IMG/VR virus record: IMGVR_UViG_3300044641_009805
Location: 186,001 to 250,000 of that record
Source of the DNA: a virus
Direction: 5' to 3' (one strand)
Length of the DNA stretch: 64,000 nt
Under the pieces are notes generated by a model. It saw only the letters and a list, made by a program, of their open reading frames with translations, was not told the DNA's origin and did no database searches. Shown piece by piece: positions 1 through 9,446 of the stretch (within the stretch, counting starts at the first letter, position 1; each line of letters opens with the position of its first letter). The position numbers and the translations under genes were made by a program.

Positions 1-2
1 AG

Positions 3-1076
3 AAAAACAGAGACTATCTAAGCTTTAATGTGATGTTCCAAGGAGGATTCGACGGGATCAACATCTTCGACTCTGATGAAGCTGCCATCAATGACGTCGC
101 CGTCAGAGGAGACATGGAGGACATTGCACGAGGCGGATTGAACGGTTCAGCCGTGGTCTCTCACAGAAAAGCGATAGACATCATCAAGAACACAGTCAAT
201 GCGGACATCGGCGTCATGGCCATCCCTGGAATAAGAGAACGCGTGATCACTGACGTCGCCGTGCAGGCGGCGGAAGAAAGAATGGACACTCTCTATATCA
301 TGGACATAGAACAGTACGATTCAGGCTCAAATCCCATGTCCATGTCGGCTCTAGGCAAGTCCAACGCACCCTCAACGTCATTGACCATTGCGGCTCTTAA
401 AGAACGCGGCGTGAACTCATCCTATGCAGCCGCATACTACCCCGACGTGATAATAACCCCTGATCAATTGCCTGATCAGGAGATAATCGTCCCACCCTCC
501 GTGGCCGTCCTCGGCGCCATCTCACTCAATGACTCTGTCGGAGCTCCATGGTTCGCTCCCGCCGGCATGACCCGAGGCCGTCTCACAACGGCCCTACAAC
601 CCGTGATCAACTTCGACGAACCCACGATCGATAACCTGTACATCAACAACATAAATCCACTCTACGCGACGACAAACATAAAACAACTATCCCCAGCCCA
701 AACGTCAGGCGTCGTCATCTGGGGTCAAAAGACGCTGCTGCTATCGACAGAATCTTCTCTAGGCAGAATAGCCGTCCGCAGGCTTCTCATCGACGTACGC
801 AAGGCCGTCAGACAAATCGCGCTACAATTCCTCTTTGAACCAAACGTAGAGAGAGTGTCAACCGTCTTCGCCTCACAGATCACAGAATACCTGTCGTCCG
901 TCCGCGCCCGCAACGGCCTCCAATCCTTCAAGGTGAACATAGAATCACCCCTAAAATCTAGACAAAACGTCGAAAACAACTTGCTCAAGGGCAAAATCTA
1001 CCTCCAACCCCCAAAGACCCTTGAATTCGTCTCACTGGATTTCATCATCTCGAACGGTCTACAGTCCGAGATTTGA
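3..1076 (+). CDS. Tail sheath protein, C-terminal part (gene cut by window edge)
   Basis: The frame is open from the first bases of the window, so the true start lies upstream; the first in-window start-like codon (GTG at 30) is internal. The visible ~358 residues form the C-terminal part of a contractile tail sheath protein. They include a loop with repeated Pro/Ala turns (VPPSVAVLGAISLNDSVGAPW) and the family-typical ending, in which a strand of the type FVSLDFII closes the chain at the C terminus. Sheath subunits polymerise around the tail tube and contract at infection. The tail tube gene follows directly, the usual myovirus order. Assignment is from motif and context; which sheath subfamily is not determined. 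Confidence 0.85.
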   Translation, partial: KNRDYLSFNVMFQGGFDGINIFDSDEAAINDVAVRGDMEDIARGGLNGSAVVSHRKAIDIIKNTVNADIGVMAIPGIRERVITDVAVQAAEERMDTLYIMDIEQYDSGSNPMSMSALGKSNAPSTSLTIAALKERGVNSSYAAAYYPDVIITPDQLPDQEIIVPPSVAVLGAISLNDSVGAPWFAPAGMTRGRLTTALQPVINFDEPTIDNLYINNINPLYATTNIKQLSPAQTSGVVIWGQKTLLLSTESSLGRIAVRRLLIDVRKAVRQIALQFLFEPNVERVSTVFASQITEYLSSVRARNGLQSFKVNIESPLKSRQNVENNLLKGKIYLQPPKTLEFVSLDFIISNGLQSEI

Positions 1077-1142
1077 AATATTTTTTGTTATATCATCTTT
1101 TGTGAATAATTATGTTAGTTCCAATAGCAGGAGAATTCTACA

Positions 1143-1631
1143 ATGGCCGAAACTCTTGACGTCACGTCAATGATTCCAAACAAGTTTGAACCAAAGCGTA
1201 AGAACCGCTGGGTCCTCATGATTGAAGGCATCGACGCCTACATCATCAAGACAGCGGCTCGTCCACAAATCACGACAGAAGAAGTCCCAGTCCCGTTCAT
1301 CAACTCAACCCGCTACCTCGCAGGCAAAACGACGTTCAGCACCATGGGCGTCACCCTCCACGACCCAATCGCTCCATCAGGCGCGCAACAGGTCATGGAA
1401 TGGATCCGCCTCCACTTCGAATCGGTCAGCGGCCGCGCGGGCTACGCCGACTTCTACAAGCGTGACATCCAACTCAAGATGCTCGACCCCGTCGGCACCG
1501 TCATCGAACTCTGGGACATCAAAGGCGCATTCATCACGGATGCTAACTTCAACGAGGTCACCTACGAGGACGGAAACCCAACGGAAATATCACTAACTCT
1601 CCGTTTCGACAATTGCGTGCTGCAGTTCTAG
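1143..1631 (+). CDS. Tail tube protein (T4 gp19-like)
   Basis: A 162-residue protein, the usual size of T4 gp19-type tube subunits, which stack as hexamers to make the inner tail tube. The start ATG is preceded by a clear AGGAG Shine-Dalgarno at about 1129. The sequence begins with an acidic/polar arm, has the ERxxRWVLxIEGID-type first strand, and ends in a beta-rich segment (LTLRFDNCVLQF) typical of tube proteins. It lies directly after the sheath gene and just before an inserted endonuclease gene. GC content is high, as in neighbouring structural genes. An upstream TTATAT-like box may be its promoter. Confidence 0.85.
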   Translation: MAETLDVTSMIPNKFEPKRKNRWVLMIEGIDAYIIKTAARPQITTEEVPVPFINSTRYLAGKTTFSTMGVTLHDPIAPSGAQQVMEWIRLHFESVSGRAGYADFYKRDIQLKMLDPVGTVIELWDIKGAFITDANFNEVTYEDGNPTEISLTLRFDNCVLQF

Positions 1632-1699
1632 AAAAAGTCTTATACCAAATCATAAAGTGATGTATAATTACCTCTGTGGCGTCAAGCTGCAGAGGTTTT

Positions 1700-2599
1700 A
1701 TGCTTAAATGTCCCCAATGCGACTTTCAAATTGAAAGCATCAATTCCCTTAGAATTCATGCTTCAAAAAAACATGATATTTCAAGCGAAGATTTATACAT
1801 TCAAGTTGTGCTAAAAGGAATTAAACCAACGTGCGAATGTGGGTGTGGTTCCGATACAAAATTTAACGGATTGGTGAATGGATACTCTAAGTTTGTATGG
1901 GGTCATGCTTCGAAAGTGAACAATAATTGGGGTCACAACAAAGAAGCCTTCAAGAAAAGTCTCACAACCAGAAGAAAAATGTGGGAAAATGGTGAAATTC
2001 AAGGATGGTGTAAGGGATTAACGAAGGACGATCCAAGAATAGCATCAATCATTGAAAAGATGAATACTCCTGAAAGATCTGAAAAAATATCCAGATCTTT
2101 AACAGGAAAATCAAAATCAGAATCTCATAAACAAAAAATCTCAGAGCATATGAAATCTTATTGGGGCAAAGAAACCAATCGAGAACGTCAAAGCTTGGAG
2201 CAAGCTGAGAGAGTAAAAAATGGATTGCTGACTAAATGCACTCGCGTTCATGGATATTTCAATAACTCTAAGAAATCATCTAAGCCTAATGTTTATTACA
2301 GGTCATTATTCGAATTAAATGCGATTCTACATTTAGAATCAAACGAAGATGTTATTTCTTATACGTTTGAACCTTACAACATCGAATATTCATTTGAAGG
2401 AAAAATTAGACATTACATCATTGATTGTTTAATAGAGTATAAAGACGGAACAAAACGTATTGTAGAATTTAAACCAAATTGCCATGTTACTCATGACAAA
2501 AATGTCGCCAAATTTCAATCTGCTCAAAAATTTGCAACCGAAAATGGTTTCATATTTGAAATATGGACAGAAAAATCTCATAGATTTTTGTCAAGCTAA
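1700..2599 (+). CDS. Free-standing homing endonuclease, zinc finger plus PD-(D/E)XK-type nuclease
   Basis: A 299-residue protein inserted between the tail tube and the next baseplate gene. ATG 1700 is preferred over GTG 1676 because AGAGG lies just before it. The N terminus is a C2H2-like finger (CPQCDF...H...KH). A middle region is rich in Lys/Ser and carries NUMOD3-like repeats and the motif GLTKDDPR. The C-terminal ~90 residues look like a TnsA/Vsr-like nuclease fold: an early Glu (LFELNA), an Asp in YIIDCLI, then EFKP as the E-X-K element. It shares this architecture with the endonuclease at 23284-24210. It is strikingly AT-rich compared with the GC-rich tail genes on both sides, a sign of separate origin. 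Target site is unknown. Confidence 0.75.
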   Translation: MLKCPQCDFQIESINSLRIHASKKHDISSEDLYIQVVLKGIKPTCECGCGSDTKFNGLVNGYSKFVWGHASKVNNNWGHNKEAFKKSLTTRRKMWENGEIQGWCKGLTKDDPRIASIIEKMNTPERSEKISRSLTGKSKSESHKQKISEHMKSYWGKETNRERQSLEQAERVKNGLLTKCTRVHGYFNNSKKSSKPNVYYRSLFELNAILHLESNEDVISYTFEPYNIEYSFEGKIRHYIIDCLIEYKDGTKRIVEFKPNCHVTHDKNVAKFQSAQKFATENGFIFEIWTEKSHRFLSS

Positions 2600-2691
2600 C
2601 ATGACGTTCAAAATACTTTGATTTTCAACTACGTAGCGTGGTCAAATTTTTCTCACGTTCTTTATTTACGCGTAAGAAGCTGTGTTTAGTA

Positions 2692-2697
2692 TATAAT
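2692..2697 (+). promoter_or_regulatory. Putative late-type promoter -10 box TATAAT
   Basis: TATAAT lies in the ~125-nt gap after the endonuclease gene, 28 nt before the start of the baseplate gene at 2726, which also has a good AAAAGGAA ribosome site. No convincing -35 box is seen, as in T4-type late promoters. The rest of the 2600-2725 gap holds no gene that I can support. Confidence 0.45.
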
Positions 2698-2725
2698 AAG
2701 CTTCTTTTTATAAAAGGAATAATAG

Positions 2726-3604
2726 ATGAGCACAGAAGAACGTGAGCAACGAAACGCAGTTTTTTCAGGGGCTTCGGTCCCAGCTGGTGTGGATCCCCGC
2801 ATGCCGTCGCAGACGGCCGCAGAAAAGCTGAAGGCAGAGTTTGGTTTGGACATCCCGACCGAACTGGTTCCTCTGCCCAGCGCTGGAAAGATCTATCCTG
2901 TTGGATCATCGCTGCATGATCAGGACGTCGTTGAGATCAGGCCGATGACGGCTCGTGAGGAGGACATTCTCACCTCGCGCGCTCTCATCAAGAAGGGCAC
3001 TGTCATATCTGAGCTCATCAAGGCGTGTTTGATCGATCGTTCAGTCAATCCTCAAGATCTTCTCGTTGGCGATCGAAATGCTCTCATGGTCGCGGTTCGC
3101 ATCACGGGATATGGTCCTGAGTACAACACGGAGATGGAGTGCAATGAGTGTGAGGCGAAGGGTCAGCATTCTTTCAATCTGACCGAGCTTCCGATCAAAC
3201 GGCTTGAGATCGATCCTGTCATGAAGGGAACGAACGCGTTTGAGTTCCTGCTGCCGCGGACGAAGAAGAAGGTGGTTTTCAAGTTCCCAACGGGTCGTGA
3301 CGAGGAAGAGATCTTGCACATGGCAGAGAAGCAGAAGAAGTTGGGTCTTCAGTCGGACTCCACAGTGACGACCTCATTGCAGCAGGCGATCATTTCGATC
3401 GATGGTATTGAGGATCGATTCAAGATACAGAACTTCATCAAGCTGATGCCTGCATCGGACTCCTTGGCTCTCAGGAATTACATCAGAGACAATGAGCCTG
3501 GTGTCACCATGAAGCAAGAGACGTCGTGTCCATCTTGTGGTCACGAAGAGGAGGTGAACATGCCCCTCGGAGTCTCGTTTCTTTGGCCTGCAGCCGCAAG
3601 ATAG
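2726..3604 (+). CDS. Baseplate hub/assembly protein, T4 gp26-like, with zinc ribbon
   Basis: A 292-residue protein with a strong SD (AAAAGGAA). The first ~60 residues are polar; the core carries the family pattern ELVPLPSAGKIYP followed by REEDILTSRALIKKGT. Two Cys pairs, CNEC near residue 139 and CPSC near 268, can form a split zinc ribbon. The protein ends in a hydrophobic SFLWP motif like the FFWP ending of phage T4-type baseplate proteins. It sits between tail tube and tape measure genes, where baseplate hub or hub-assembly proteins are expected. The exact T4 counterpart (gp26 versus another hub component) is uncertain. Confidence 0.6.
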   Translation: MSTEEREQRNAVFSGASVPAGVDPRMPSQTAAEKLKAEFGLDIPTELVPLPSAGKIYPVGSSLHDQDVVEIRPMTAREEDILTSRALIKKGTVISELIKACLIDRSVNPQDLLVGDRNALMVAVRITGYGPEYNTEMECNECEAKGQHSFNLTELPIKRLEIDPVMKGTNAFEFLLPRTKKKVVFKFPTGRDEEEILHMAEKQKKLGLQSDSTVTTSLQQAIISIDGIEDRFKIQNFIKLMPASDSLALRNYIRDNEPGVTMKQETSCPSCGHEEEVNMPLGVSFLWPAAAR

Positions 3605-3611
3605 AGAAGCG

Positions 3612-3851
3612 TTGGTCCTTGAGCCAGCGTTCCTATTGATGTATTACTGCGGATTCACGTACCGGGAGGCCTACGCTCTCCCGGTTGCGTACAAGCGTTG
3701 GTTCATCGACAGGATCAGTAAAGAGCTATCCAAGGGTCAAGAAGAACAGAAGAACACCTCACGAGCACTTCACCAGAATACACCCGACGCGAGGGCCATG
3801 ATGGGCGCAGCACGTGCCCAGGTACCTTCTAGGCTGCGGCGATTTACATGA
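3612..3851 (+). CDS. Small tail/baseplate-associated protein
   Basis: A 79-residue protein starting just after the preceding gene. The start is uncertain: TTG 3612 fits the conserved-looking segment EPAFLLMYYCGFTYREAY, while ATG 3639 would remove its first nine residues. The sequence has an aromatic N-terminal helix (MYYCGFTYREAYALPVAYKRWFIDRI) and a basic, disordered tail. I recognise this kind of short protein from phage tail operons placed after gp26-like genes but cannot give a function. The frame is open upstream to 3558, inside the preceding gene, so a translational frameshift product is conceivable. Confidence 0.55.
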   Translation: MVLEPAFLLMYYCGFTYREAYALPVAYKRWFIDRISKELSKGQEEQKNTSRALHQNTPDARAMMGAARAQVPSRLRRFT

Positions 3852-3917
3852 CGTTGTCTCGTGATAATCTCGTTAATATTTTTGGATGTTTTATACCGCA
3901 AAATATTAGATATATGC

Positions 3918-4220
3918 ATGACATGCCAAGAACCTAATTCTTCCATAAATCTGAATGAGATGAAGAACGATCTCACCCGTCGTGATCTCTTTTCTTCCGT
4001 TAGCGCGTGGTTGTTCGAGGGCCGCGCCTCCGATGTTAATCTGAGGGGTTCTCAGCAGCAGCTAGAGACGGTGCGAAGAGTGATGATCGCCTCGCGACAA
4101 TTTCACGAGGAGTTAAACAGGCCGAACGCTAGTCTACAATCCATCGCCGAGAAGCTGGAAGAGAAGCACGCAGCGGCAGAACGATTTGAAGCCAGCTTCG
4201 GCGTTCGTTGGCTTCTCTGA
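3918..4220 (+). CDS. Small protein upstream of the tape measure gene, possible assembly chaperone
   Basis: A 100-residue, mostly helical, charged protein without known motif. ATG 3918 is chosen over an upstream ATG at 3861 because the segment before it overlaps an AT-rich, promoter-like stretch; ATG 3960 (MKNDLTRRDLF) is an alternative. No clear SD precedes either. Its position directly before the tape measure gene is where many tailed phages encode the tail assembly chaperone, but that role is inference from position only. The C-terminal half is a likely coiled coil (IAEKLEEKHAAAERFEASF). Confidence 0.5.
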   Translation: MTCQEPNSSINLNEMKNDLTRRDLFSSVSAWLFEGRASDVNLRGSQQQLETVRRVMIASRQFHEELNRPNASLQSIAEKLEEKHAAAERFEASFGVRWLL

Positions 4221-4239
4221 TCTCTAGGGGATTTAGAGC

Positions 4240-7200
4240 ATGACCCCGACGCCTCCTGGTAGTCCGCCGAGCGCACCTGATTTGTCAGCACAGGTAGAAG
4301 CGACGAAACAGCTGACCGCTGTGATGGCTGCTTTTGCTAAGCAGCTAGAGAAGACGAACAAAGGCCTTCGGGATCAATCAGAGATCAGCGAAGAATTATC
4401 TGACGTCTTGGATGATATTGCTTCTGAACGCGAGAAAGAAGAGAAGCAAGCGAAAGAGAGACTAGAGCAGCTGCAGAAGGAGATAGAGAGCATTGAGTCT
4501 CTTAAAGATCTCACGTCTCTCTTGGATAAAAAGTTGAAAGAGGCCGCCAAGAGCAACAAATCGTTGGCTATTAGTCTTGCGGCGGTCAGTGGAGCGGCAA
4601 AGGGGTTCAAGGCTGGAATCACGTTGATGAACAACGTATTGAGCGGCCTCGGTGGCATACTGTCGACCATCATAGGAACAGTTTTTGATCTCGGCGTCGC
4701 GATCCTCACTGGACCGATCAAGATGTTCAACGCCTTGTTCTCTAAGGCGAAGCAAGCGATGTCCGGATCGACAGAGCTCGCGACGGCGCTCGAAAAGATA
4801 AGAGAGAACTTTGGTGACATTGGTTCTGGATTAGGCGGCATCGTTGCAGGGATGGGTAAGTCTCTCACGCAAGGGGTGATCGTGCCCGGATTGAGCGCGA
4901 TGCGCGTCTTCGGCAACGTGGCTGAAGCCACCGCATACGCGAATGAGATGGCATCTTTGGCACCCGCAGCCTTCCAGAAATTGTCATCTCAATTTAAGGA
5001 CAGCGCCAAAGAGGCGTTGGCGATGGCCAAGGGGTTAGGTATCTCGAAGGAAGAGTTCGCGGGCCTGATGAATGCAGCTGTGTCTAGCGGTCGTGACGTC
5101 GTTGAGATTCAGACTGAAATCACGAAGTACGCCAAGGGAATGGCAAAGGAATTCGGATTAGATTCCAAGATGATATCGCGTGACATGGGTCGTGCCATGA
5201 AGGACGTGAAGCACTTTGCCAACGTTTCAGTCAAGGAGCTCGCGAAGGCGACGACCTATGCTCACGGGTTGGGGTTGGAGTTGAAAGACATCACAGGCGT
5301 TCTTGATGCATTCAACACGTTTGAGTCAGCCGCAGAGAGCGTCTCCAAGCTGTCGCAGGCTTTCGGCATCAACCTTGACACGATGAAGTTGCTCGAGGCA
5401 GAGACGCCTGATCAGGCCCTAGACCAGATCAAGCAGGCCTTTAACGCCGCAGGTAAGTCTGCAGATCAGATGAGCCGCCGTGAGTTGCAGCTCATCGCAC
5501 AGTCAGTCAACATGGATGAGGCGGCTGTTCGGCAGGCATTGTCGACCAAGAACGCTGGCATCTCCATGGATAGAGCCGCTGCGGCGTCGGCCGGGCTTGA
5601 AGGGCAGACGATGTCCACCGCACAGGCGATGCAGGCGTTGTCGAAGGACATTGAACGCGTGGTGAAGGCGGGTGAACCTCCGAAGGGAGAAAACTTCTTC
5701 GAGGTGTTCTTTGAAGGTGTGATGGAAGGCATGGAGAGGACCTCTGAGTTCAGGAAGTTAATGATGAACATGATGCAGTCCATTAATGCAGTTCGTCAAG
5801 CTGGGCGCGAGCTCGGCGCGCAATTGATGAATGTGATTCCTGGCTTGAAGCAACTTATAGGAGGATTGTCAGACATAGTTTCACCAGACAAGATAGGTGG
5901 AATGTTTAGATCATTTTCCAAGAGCTTCGTGGAATTTTTTCAAACGTTAAAATCAGGCGGAACTGTCACGATCCGTGAGTTGGTTGAAAATCTAAAGAAA
6001 AACTTCTTAGATTATTTGACTGCAGCAGGCCCAGGTGGTCAGAGTTTCTTGAACGGATTGAAAGATTTATGGACAGCAGCCAGAGCTATCATCGCGAGCG
6101 CATTAGATTATATCGGCGATGTTTTGTCTTCAGGTATTACCACACTTACTGATATGCTCACGGGCAAGTTCAATGAACAGGCTTCTTCGGTTGGTAACGC
6201 AATCATGGATGAAGTTAGCCCAATTACTGAAGCCTTTGGACGTCTGTTCGACAAATTGAAAGAACCGGTTTCTAAACTCGTTGAAATTGCTCTTAATTTC
6301 ATTGGAACTAAGATTGGAGAATTTTTAGACAATCATTGGATGAAGATATTATCGGGGTATCTGTCCTTTGCGTTCATTGGAGCATTTGCCAACGCTTTTG
6401 TCTCTGCGACGGGAACGGCAATCATGCAAATGGTTATTACGCCATTTTTGCAGAAGTTAGCCGCTCAAATTGTCATAGCTAGCGCATCGAGCGCCGCGTC
6501 ACAAGGCGCTTTAGGACCAATTCAAGCTCTTGGAGCCCAATCCGCAGCGGGGGCTGCCATACCATTTGAGATCGGTACAGATACTTTTATTCGTATGGGA
6601 GTTTTCATGCTTGCTGCTCTTGCGATGGTCGGCGCTGTTATTTTCGCTGTTAGGGCAGCGGGAGTAACGACCGAAGAAGTAATAAAGGCGGTTGCAATAG
6701 TTGGTGCCGCCGCGGTGCTCGCCGTAGCGGCTGGCGTGGCTACGATGATGACTGCTACAATAGGAGCACCAACTGCTGGTGCAGCACCAGTTGCGACTGC
6801 AGCTTTGCCTGTCTTAGGAGCGGTTGTTGGAGCTATGCTTCTCTTTGCATTTACTACGCTGGGTCTTGCAGCAGCCGCTAAAAATGTATCACCGGGGTCG
6901 ATTGGAAAAGCCTTGGTGATTTTAGGTGCCACCGCAGTTTTGATGTTAGCAGCCGCGGGTCTTACGATGGTAGCAGCGTCGGTTGGAGCTGCCATAGTAG
7001 CAACTGGCGGTGGCCTTGCAGCAGGAGTGGGGTTGGGTCTTCTGGTTATAGGTGGTATCGTTACCGCAATGATCGTAACCGCTGGGGTGATTATAGGCGT
7101 AGCTAGCTCAATTACAGATACCAACAAAGTAGAATCAGTAACAAAATTGTTGATGGTGGTCGGAGGGTTATACATCGCGACGATCCCGATAATGGCTGCA

Positions 7201-9408
7201 ATATTAGGAGCAATTGCGCTCGTGGCAGCTGGACCTCTTGCTATTGCTGGATTTAATAAAATAAAACAGATTGTTAACAGCATTATAGAGACAACAAAAA
7301 ATGTCATTGTAGAAATTAATAAACTACCAGTTGATCCTTCGACACTAAAAAACAAAGTAGAACCTTTCATCTCAGTCATGAAAACAATCATTGAGATGAT
7401 AAAGTCTATTGGCGAAATCTTAAAGGTTGCTCAAAATTCTAGTGTGAATAGCACGATCAACCAATTTGAAAACAAGAGTCCTTTTGATGGAGCTGCAAAT
7501 CTCATATCTAATTTGATGGGCAAAGATGATAAAAGCGGGATATTAGGAATTCTCAACGTTATTAAAGGCACAATTTCGCTGTTACAAAATGTTCCGACGG
7601 CGACCGTCAAGGCTTTTGCAGACATTCTTCTAGGAGTTAGCAAGGTCATTGGCGAAATAACCGGGATCATTAAATCTTTCACTTTGAAATACAAGTCAAC
7701 TGGACTCTTTGGATCAGATGAGCAAGACATGGCTAATGAATTTGGGAAAAATGCTCCTATTTTGCAAGGGTTCATTGAGTCAGTTTTACCTTCCATGTCA
7801 TCGCTGATAGATGCCACCGCAGTTGCTCTTAATAAAATAAAACCTGAGCAAGCTAACGCAGTTGCTCAATCAGCTGCAGGCATAGGACAGGTTCTGACCG
7901 CTACAGCGACCCTGATGGAAAATTTAGGTAAGAACGTAAAAGATTTTAAAGAAACAACAAAGACTGAAGGGATTGTTACAGATACATCAGAAGAAAAGTT
8001 TAACACAGAAGCTTACACGAAGTACATCGAGCAATTTACTGCAAAAATGGGGCCTTTGTTGGGAGTGTTAAAAACTTTTATGGCTGACACCATAGGCGCC
8101 ATCTCGACAAGCTTGTCAGGCATGGACGTATCCAAGATTGATGCTTTGAAGCCTTTGTCAGAAGTGATAGTTTCAACCTTAGGTATTATACAGGGTCTCT
8201 ATTCGGCTATGTCGAATCCAAAATTAGTTGTAGAAAATCAGCAACTGATGAACAAGTCAAAGCAGCAAACAGTTGGAAAGATTGCTGATTCAATCACCTA
8301 TAACATCACGACGACGTTCCCAAAGATAGAGGATACGTTAGAGGCCATAAAAAATAAAGCACCAGGAATTTTCAAAGTAATTGGTGATGCAATCAATTCA
8401 GTAACGTTCGCCCCGGATGCAGCAAAGAAGGTTGAGACATTGAAGGGAGGGATGGACGCTCTTGGAACCATTATAAAAGCATTAAACGAAATTGCGACTT
8501 CTATTCCTGATCCCGGGGAAGGTAAAAAGCTTTCAAACGAAGAAAGAATAACGGGTTTAATGCATAACGTGCTAATAGCAGGCGCGTTTTTGCGCAGGCT
8601 TATCTCACCAGTAAAAAATTCAAAAAAATCTCCGCTAGAAGCGTTATCTGAAACGTTGAGTAAAATCCCCGCAGGTCCAGACCTTGGGTCAGTAAAACGG
8701 CTTACATCTTTTGCTGAGAGTTTGAAATCGTTAAAAACGGTGACAGACGCGTTGGAAGGCATTTCAGATGTTATGTCAAAGGACGACGGAAATGTACCTG
8801 TGATGCCCGGTGGGGAGATAGGCGTTCCCACTGTAGAACAAGCAAATGTTTCTTACATAGCTGGCCGAATAAGCAACGTGAAATTTTTGATAGAATCTTT
8901 AGGTAATCCTGAAAGTGGTATTCCCACCTTGGACAAAGCCATACAAGACGCGAATAAAAACATCAGAGGCGGAGCAGCAACTGAATTTGCGGCATTGATG
9001 CTCAAGCTAAAAGGATATGGCGAGATAAAAGATTTGCCTGTTGTCGTCAACTCTGTCGCGGATGCATTACCAAAGGCGGTTGCCGATGCATCGCTTGGAA
9101 AACTCAGTAAAGCACTTGGAGACTTCGAGACGCAGCTCAAACAAATATCGGGAGCAAAAACGGAAAAGATTGCGGTGGAATTACGACGAACTCTCGACAC
9201 CCTCGGCGTCAAGGGCGCCAAGTACACCGTCGAGGCAAAACCGATCAACATCACAGTTGATTTAAGCATCATCATGAAGGCTGGCGACGTCGCCGACGGA
9301 ATCGCGAAGTCTTCGAACATCATTAAGCACAGAATAGAGCAGCTGGCCGTCAGATCAGGCGTGCAAAACTATGACATCTCGCAGACAGTGCCTGTTGTAG
9401 AAAAATGA
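4240..9408 (+). CDS. Tail tape measure protein
   Basis: At 1722 residues this is the longest protein in the window, in the tape-measure position after the tube gene. The first ~110 residues are coiled coil rich in Glu/Lys; a helical region follows. Long Ala/Gly/Val-rich hydrophobic stretches span about residues 700-1000, typical of the transmembrane part of tape measure proteins that is ejected into the host membrane. Tail length scales with protein length in this family. An SD-like AGGGGA precedes the ATG. Composition changes inside the gene: the first ~1.6 kb and last ~0.3 kb are GC-rich, the middle (about 5840-9040) AT-rich. For example, bases 4741-4800 have 34 G+C of 60 and 7261-7320 have 14 of 60. 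Confidence 0.9.
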   Translation: MTPTPPGSPPSAPDLSAQVEATKQLTAVMAAFAKQLEKTNKGLRDQSEISEELSDVLDDIASEREKEEKQAKERLEQLQKEIESIESLKDLTSLLDKKLKEAAKSNKSLAISLAAVSGAAKGFKAGITLMNNVLSGLGGILSTIIGTVFDLGVAILTGPIKMFNALFSKAKQAMSGSTELATALEKIRENFGDIGSGLGGIVAGMGKSLTQGVIVPGLSAMRVFGNVAEATAYANEMASLAPAAFQKLSSQFKDSAKEALAMAKGLGISKEEFAGLMNAAVSSGRDVVEIQTEITKYAKGMAKEFGLDSKMISRDMGRAMKDVKHFANVSVKELAKATTYAHGLGLELKDITGVLDAFNTFESAAESVSKLSQAFGINLDTMKLLEAETPDQALDQIKQAFNAAGKSADQMSRRELQLIAQSVNMDEAAVRQALSTKNAGISMDRAAAASAGLEGQTMSTAQAMQALSKDIERVVKAGEPPKGENFFEVFFEGVMEGMERTSEFRKLMMNMMQSINAVRQAGRELGAQLMNVIPGLKQLIGGLSDIVSPDKIGGMFRSFSKSFVEFFQTLKSGGTVTIRELVENLKKNFLDYLTAAGPGGQSFLNGLKDLWTAARAIIASALDYIGDVLSSGITTLTDMLTGKFNEQASSVGNAIMDEVSPITEAFGRLFDKLKEPVSKLVEIALNFIGTKIGEFLDNHWMKILSGYLSFAFIGAFANAFVSATGTAIMQMVITPFLQKLAAQIVIASASSAASQGALGPIQALGAQSAAGAAIPFEIGTDTFIRMGVFMLAALAMVGAVIFAVRAAGVTTEEVIKAVAIVGAAAVLAVAAGVATMMTATIGAPTAGAAPVATAALPVLGAVVGAMLLFAFTTLGLAAAAKNVSPGSIGKALVILGATAVLMLAAAGLTMVAASVGAAIVATGGGLAAGVGLGLLVIGGIVTAMIVTAGVIIGVASSITDTNKVESVTKLLMVVGGLYIATIPIMAAILGAIALVAAGPLAIAGFNKIKQIVNSIIETTKNVIVEINKLPVDPSTLKNKVEPFISVMKTIIEMIKSIGEILKVAQNSSVNSTINQFENKSPFDGAANLISNLMGKDDKSGILGILNVIKGTISLLQNVPTATVKAFADILLGVSKVIGEITGIIKSFTLKYKSTGLFGSDEQDMANEFGKNAPILQGFIESVLPSMSSLIDATAVALNKIKPEQANAVAQSAAGIGQVLTATATLMENLGKNVKDFKETTKTEGIVTDTSEEKFNTEAYTKYIEQFTAKMGPLLGVLKTFMADTIGAISTSLSGMDVSKIDALKPLSEVIVSTLGIIQGLYSAMSNPKLVVENQQLMNKSKQQTVGKIADSITYNITTTFPKIEDTLEAIKNKAPGIFKVIGDAINSVTFAPDAAKKVETLKGGMDALGTIIKALNEIATSIPDPGEGKKLSNEERITGLMHNVLIAGAFLRRLISPVKNSKKSPLEALSETLSKIPAGPDLGSVKRLTSFAESLKSLKTVTDALEGISDVMSKDDGNVPVMPGGEIGVPTVEQANVSYIAGRISNVKFLIESLGNPESGIPTLDKAIQDANKNIRGGAATEFAALMLKLKGYGEIKDLPVVVNSVADALPKAVADASLGKLSKALGDFETQLKQISGAKTEKIAVELRRTLDTLGVKGAKYTVEAKPINITVDLSIIMKAGDVADGIAKSSNIIKHRIEQLAVRSGVQNYDISQTVPVVEK

Positions 9409-9432
9409 TTCGGCCTGACCTTCTCACAGCGT

Positions 9433-9438
9433 TATAAT
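9433..9438 (+). promoter_or_regulatory. TATAAT box 8 nt before a start codon (leaderless promoter candidate)
   Basis: TATAAT is followed by only eight bases (GTGGCATC) and then ATG 9447. No Shine-Dalgarno lies between, and no -35 box is visible at normal spacing. With usual -10 to +1 spacing, transcription would begin about two bases before the start codon. Confidence 0.5.
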
Positions 9439-9446
9439 GTGGCATC

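Noticed and set aside
2625-2909. Minus-strand open frame upstream of the gp26-like gene
   Set aside because: It overlaps the ribosome site and start of a well-supported gene and has no recognisable protein features.
6522-7391. Long open frame on the minus strand in the tape measure gene
   Set aside because: It is a shadow of the Ala/Gly/Val-rich membrane region; its Thr/Ala/Pro-rich translation has no ribosome site or family features.
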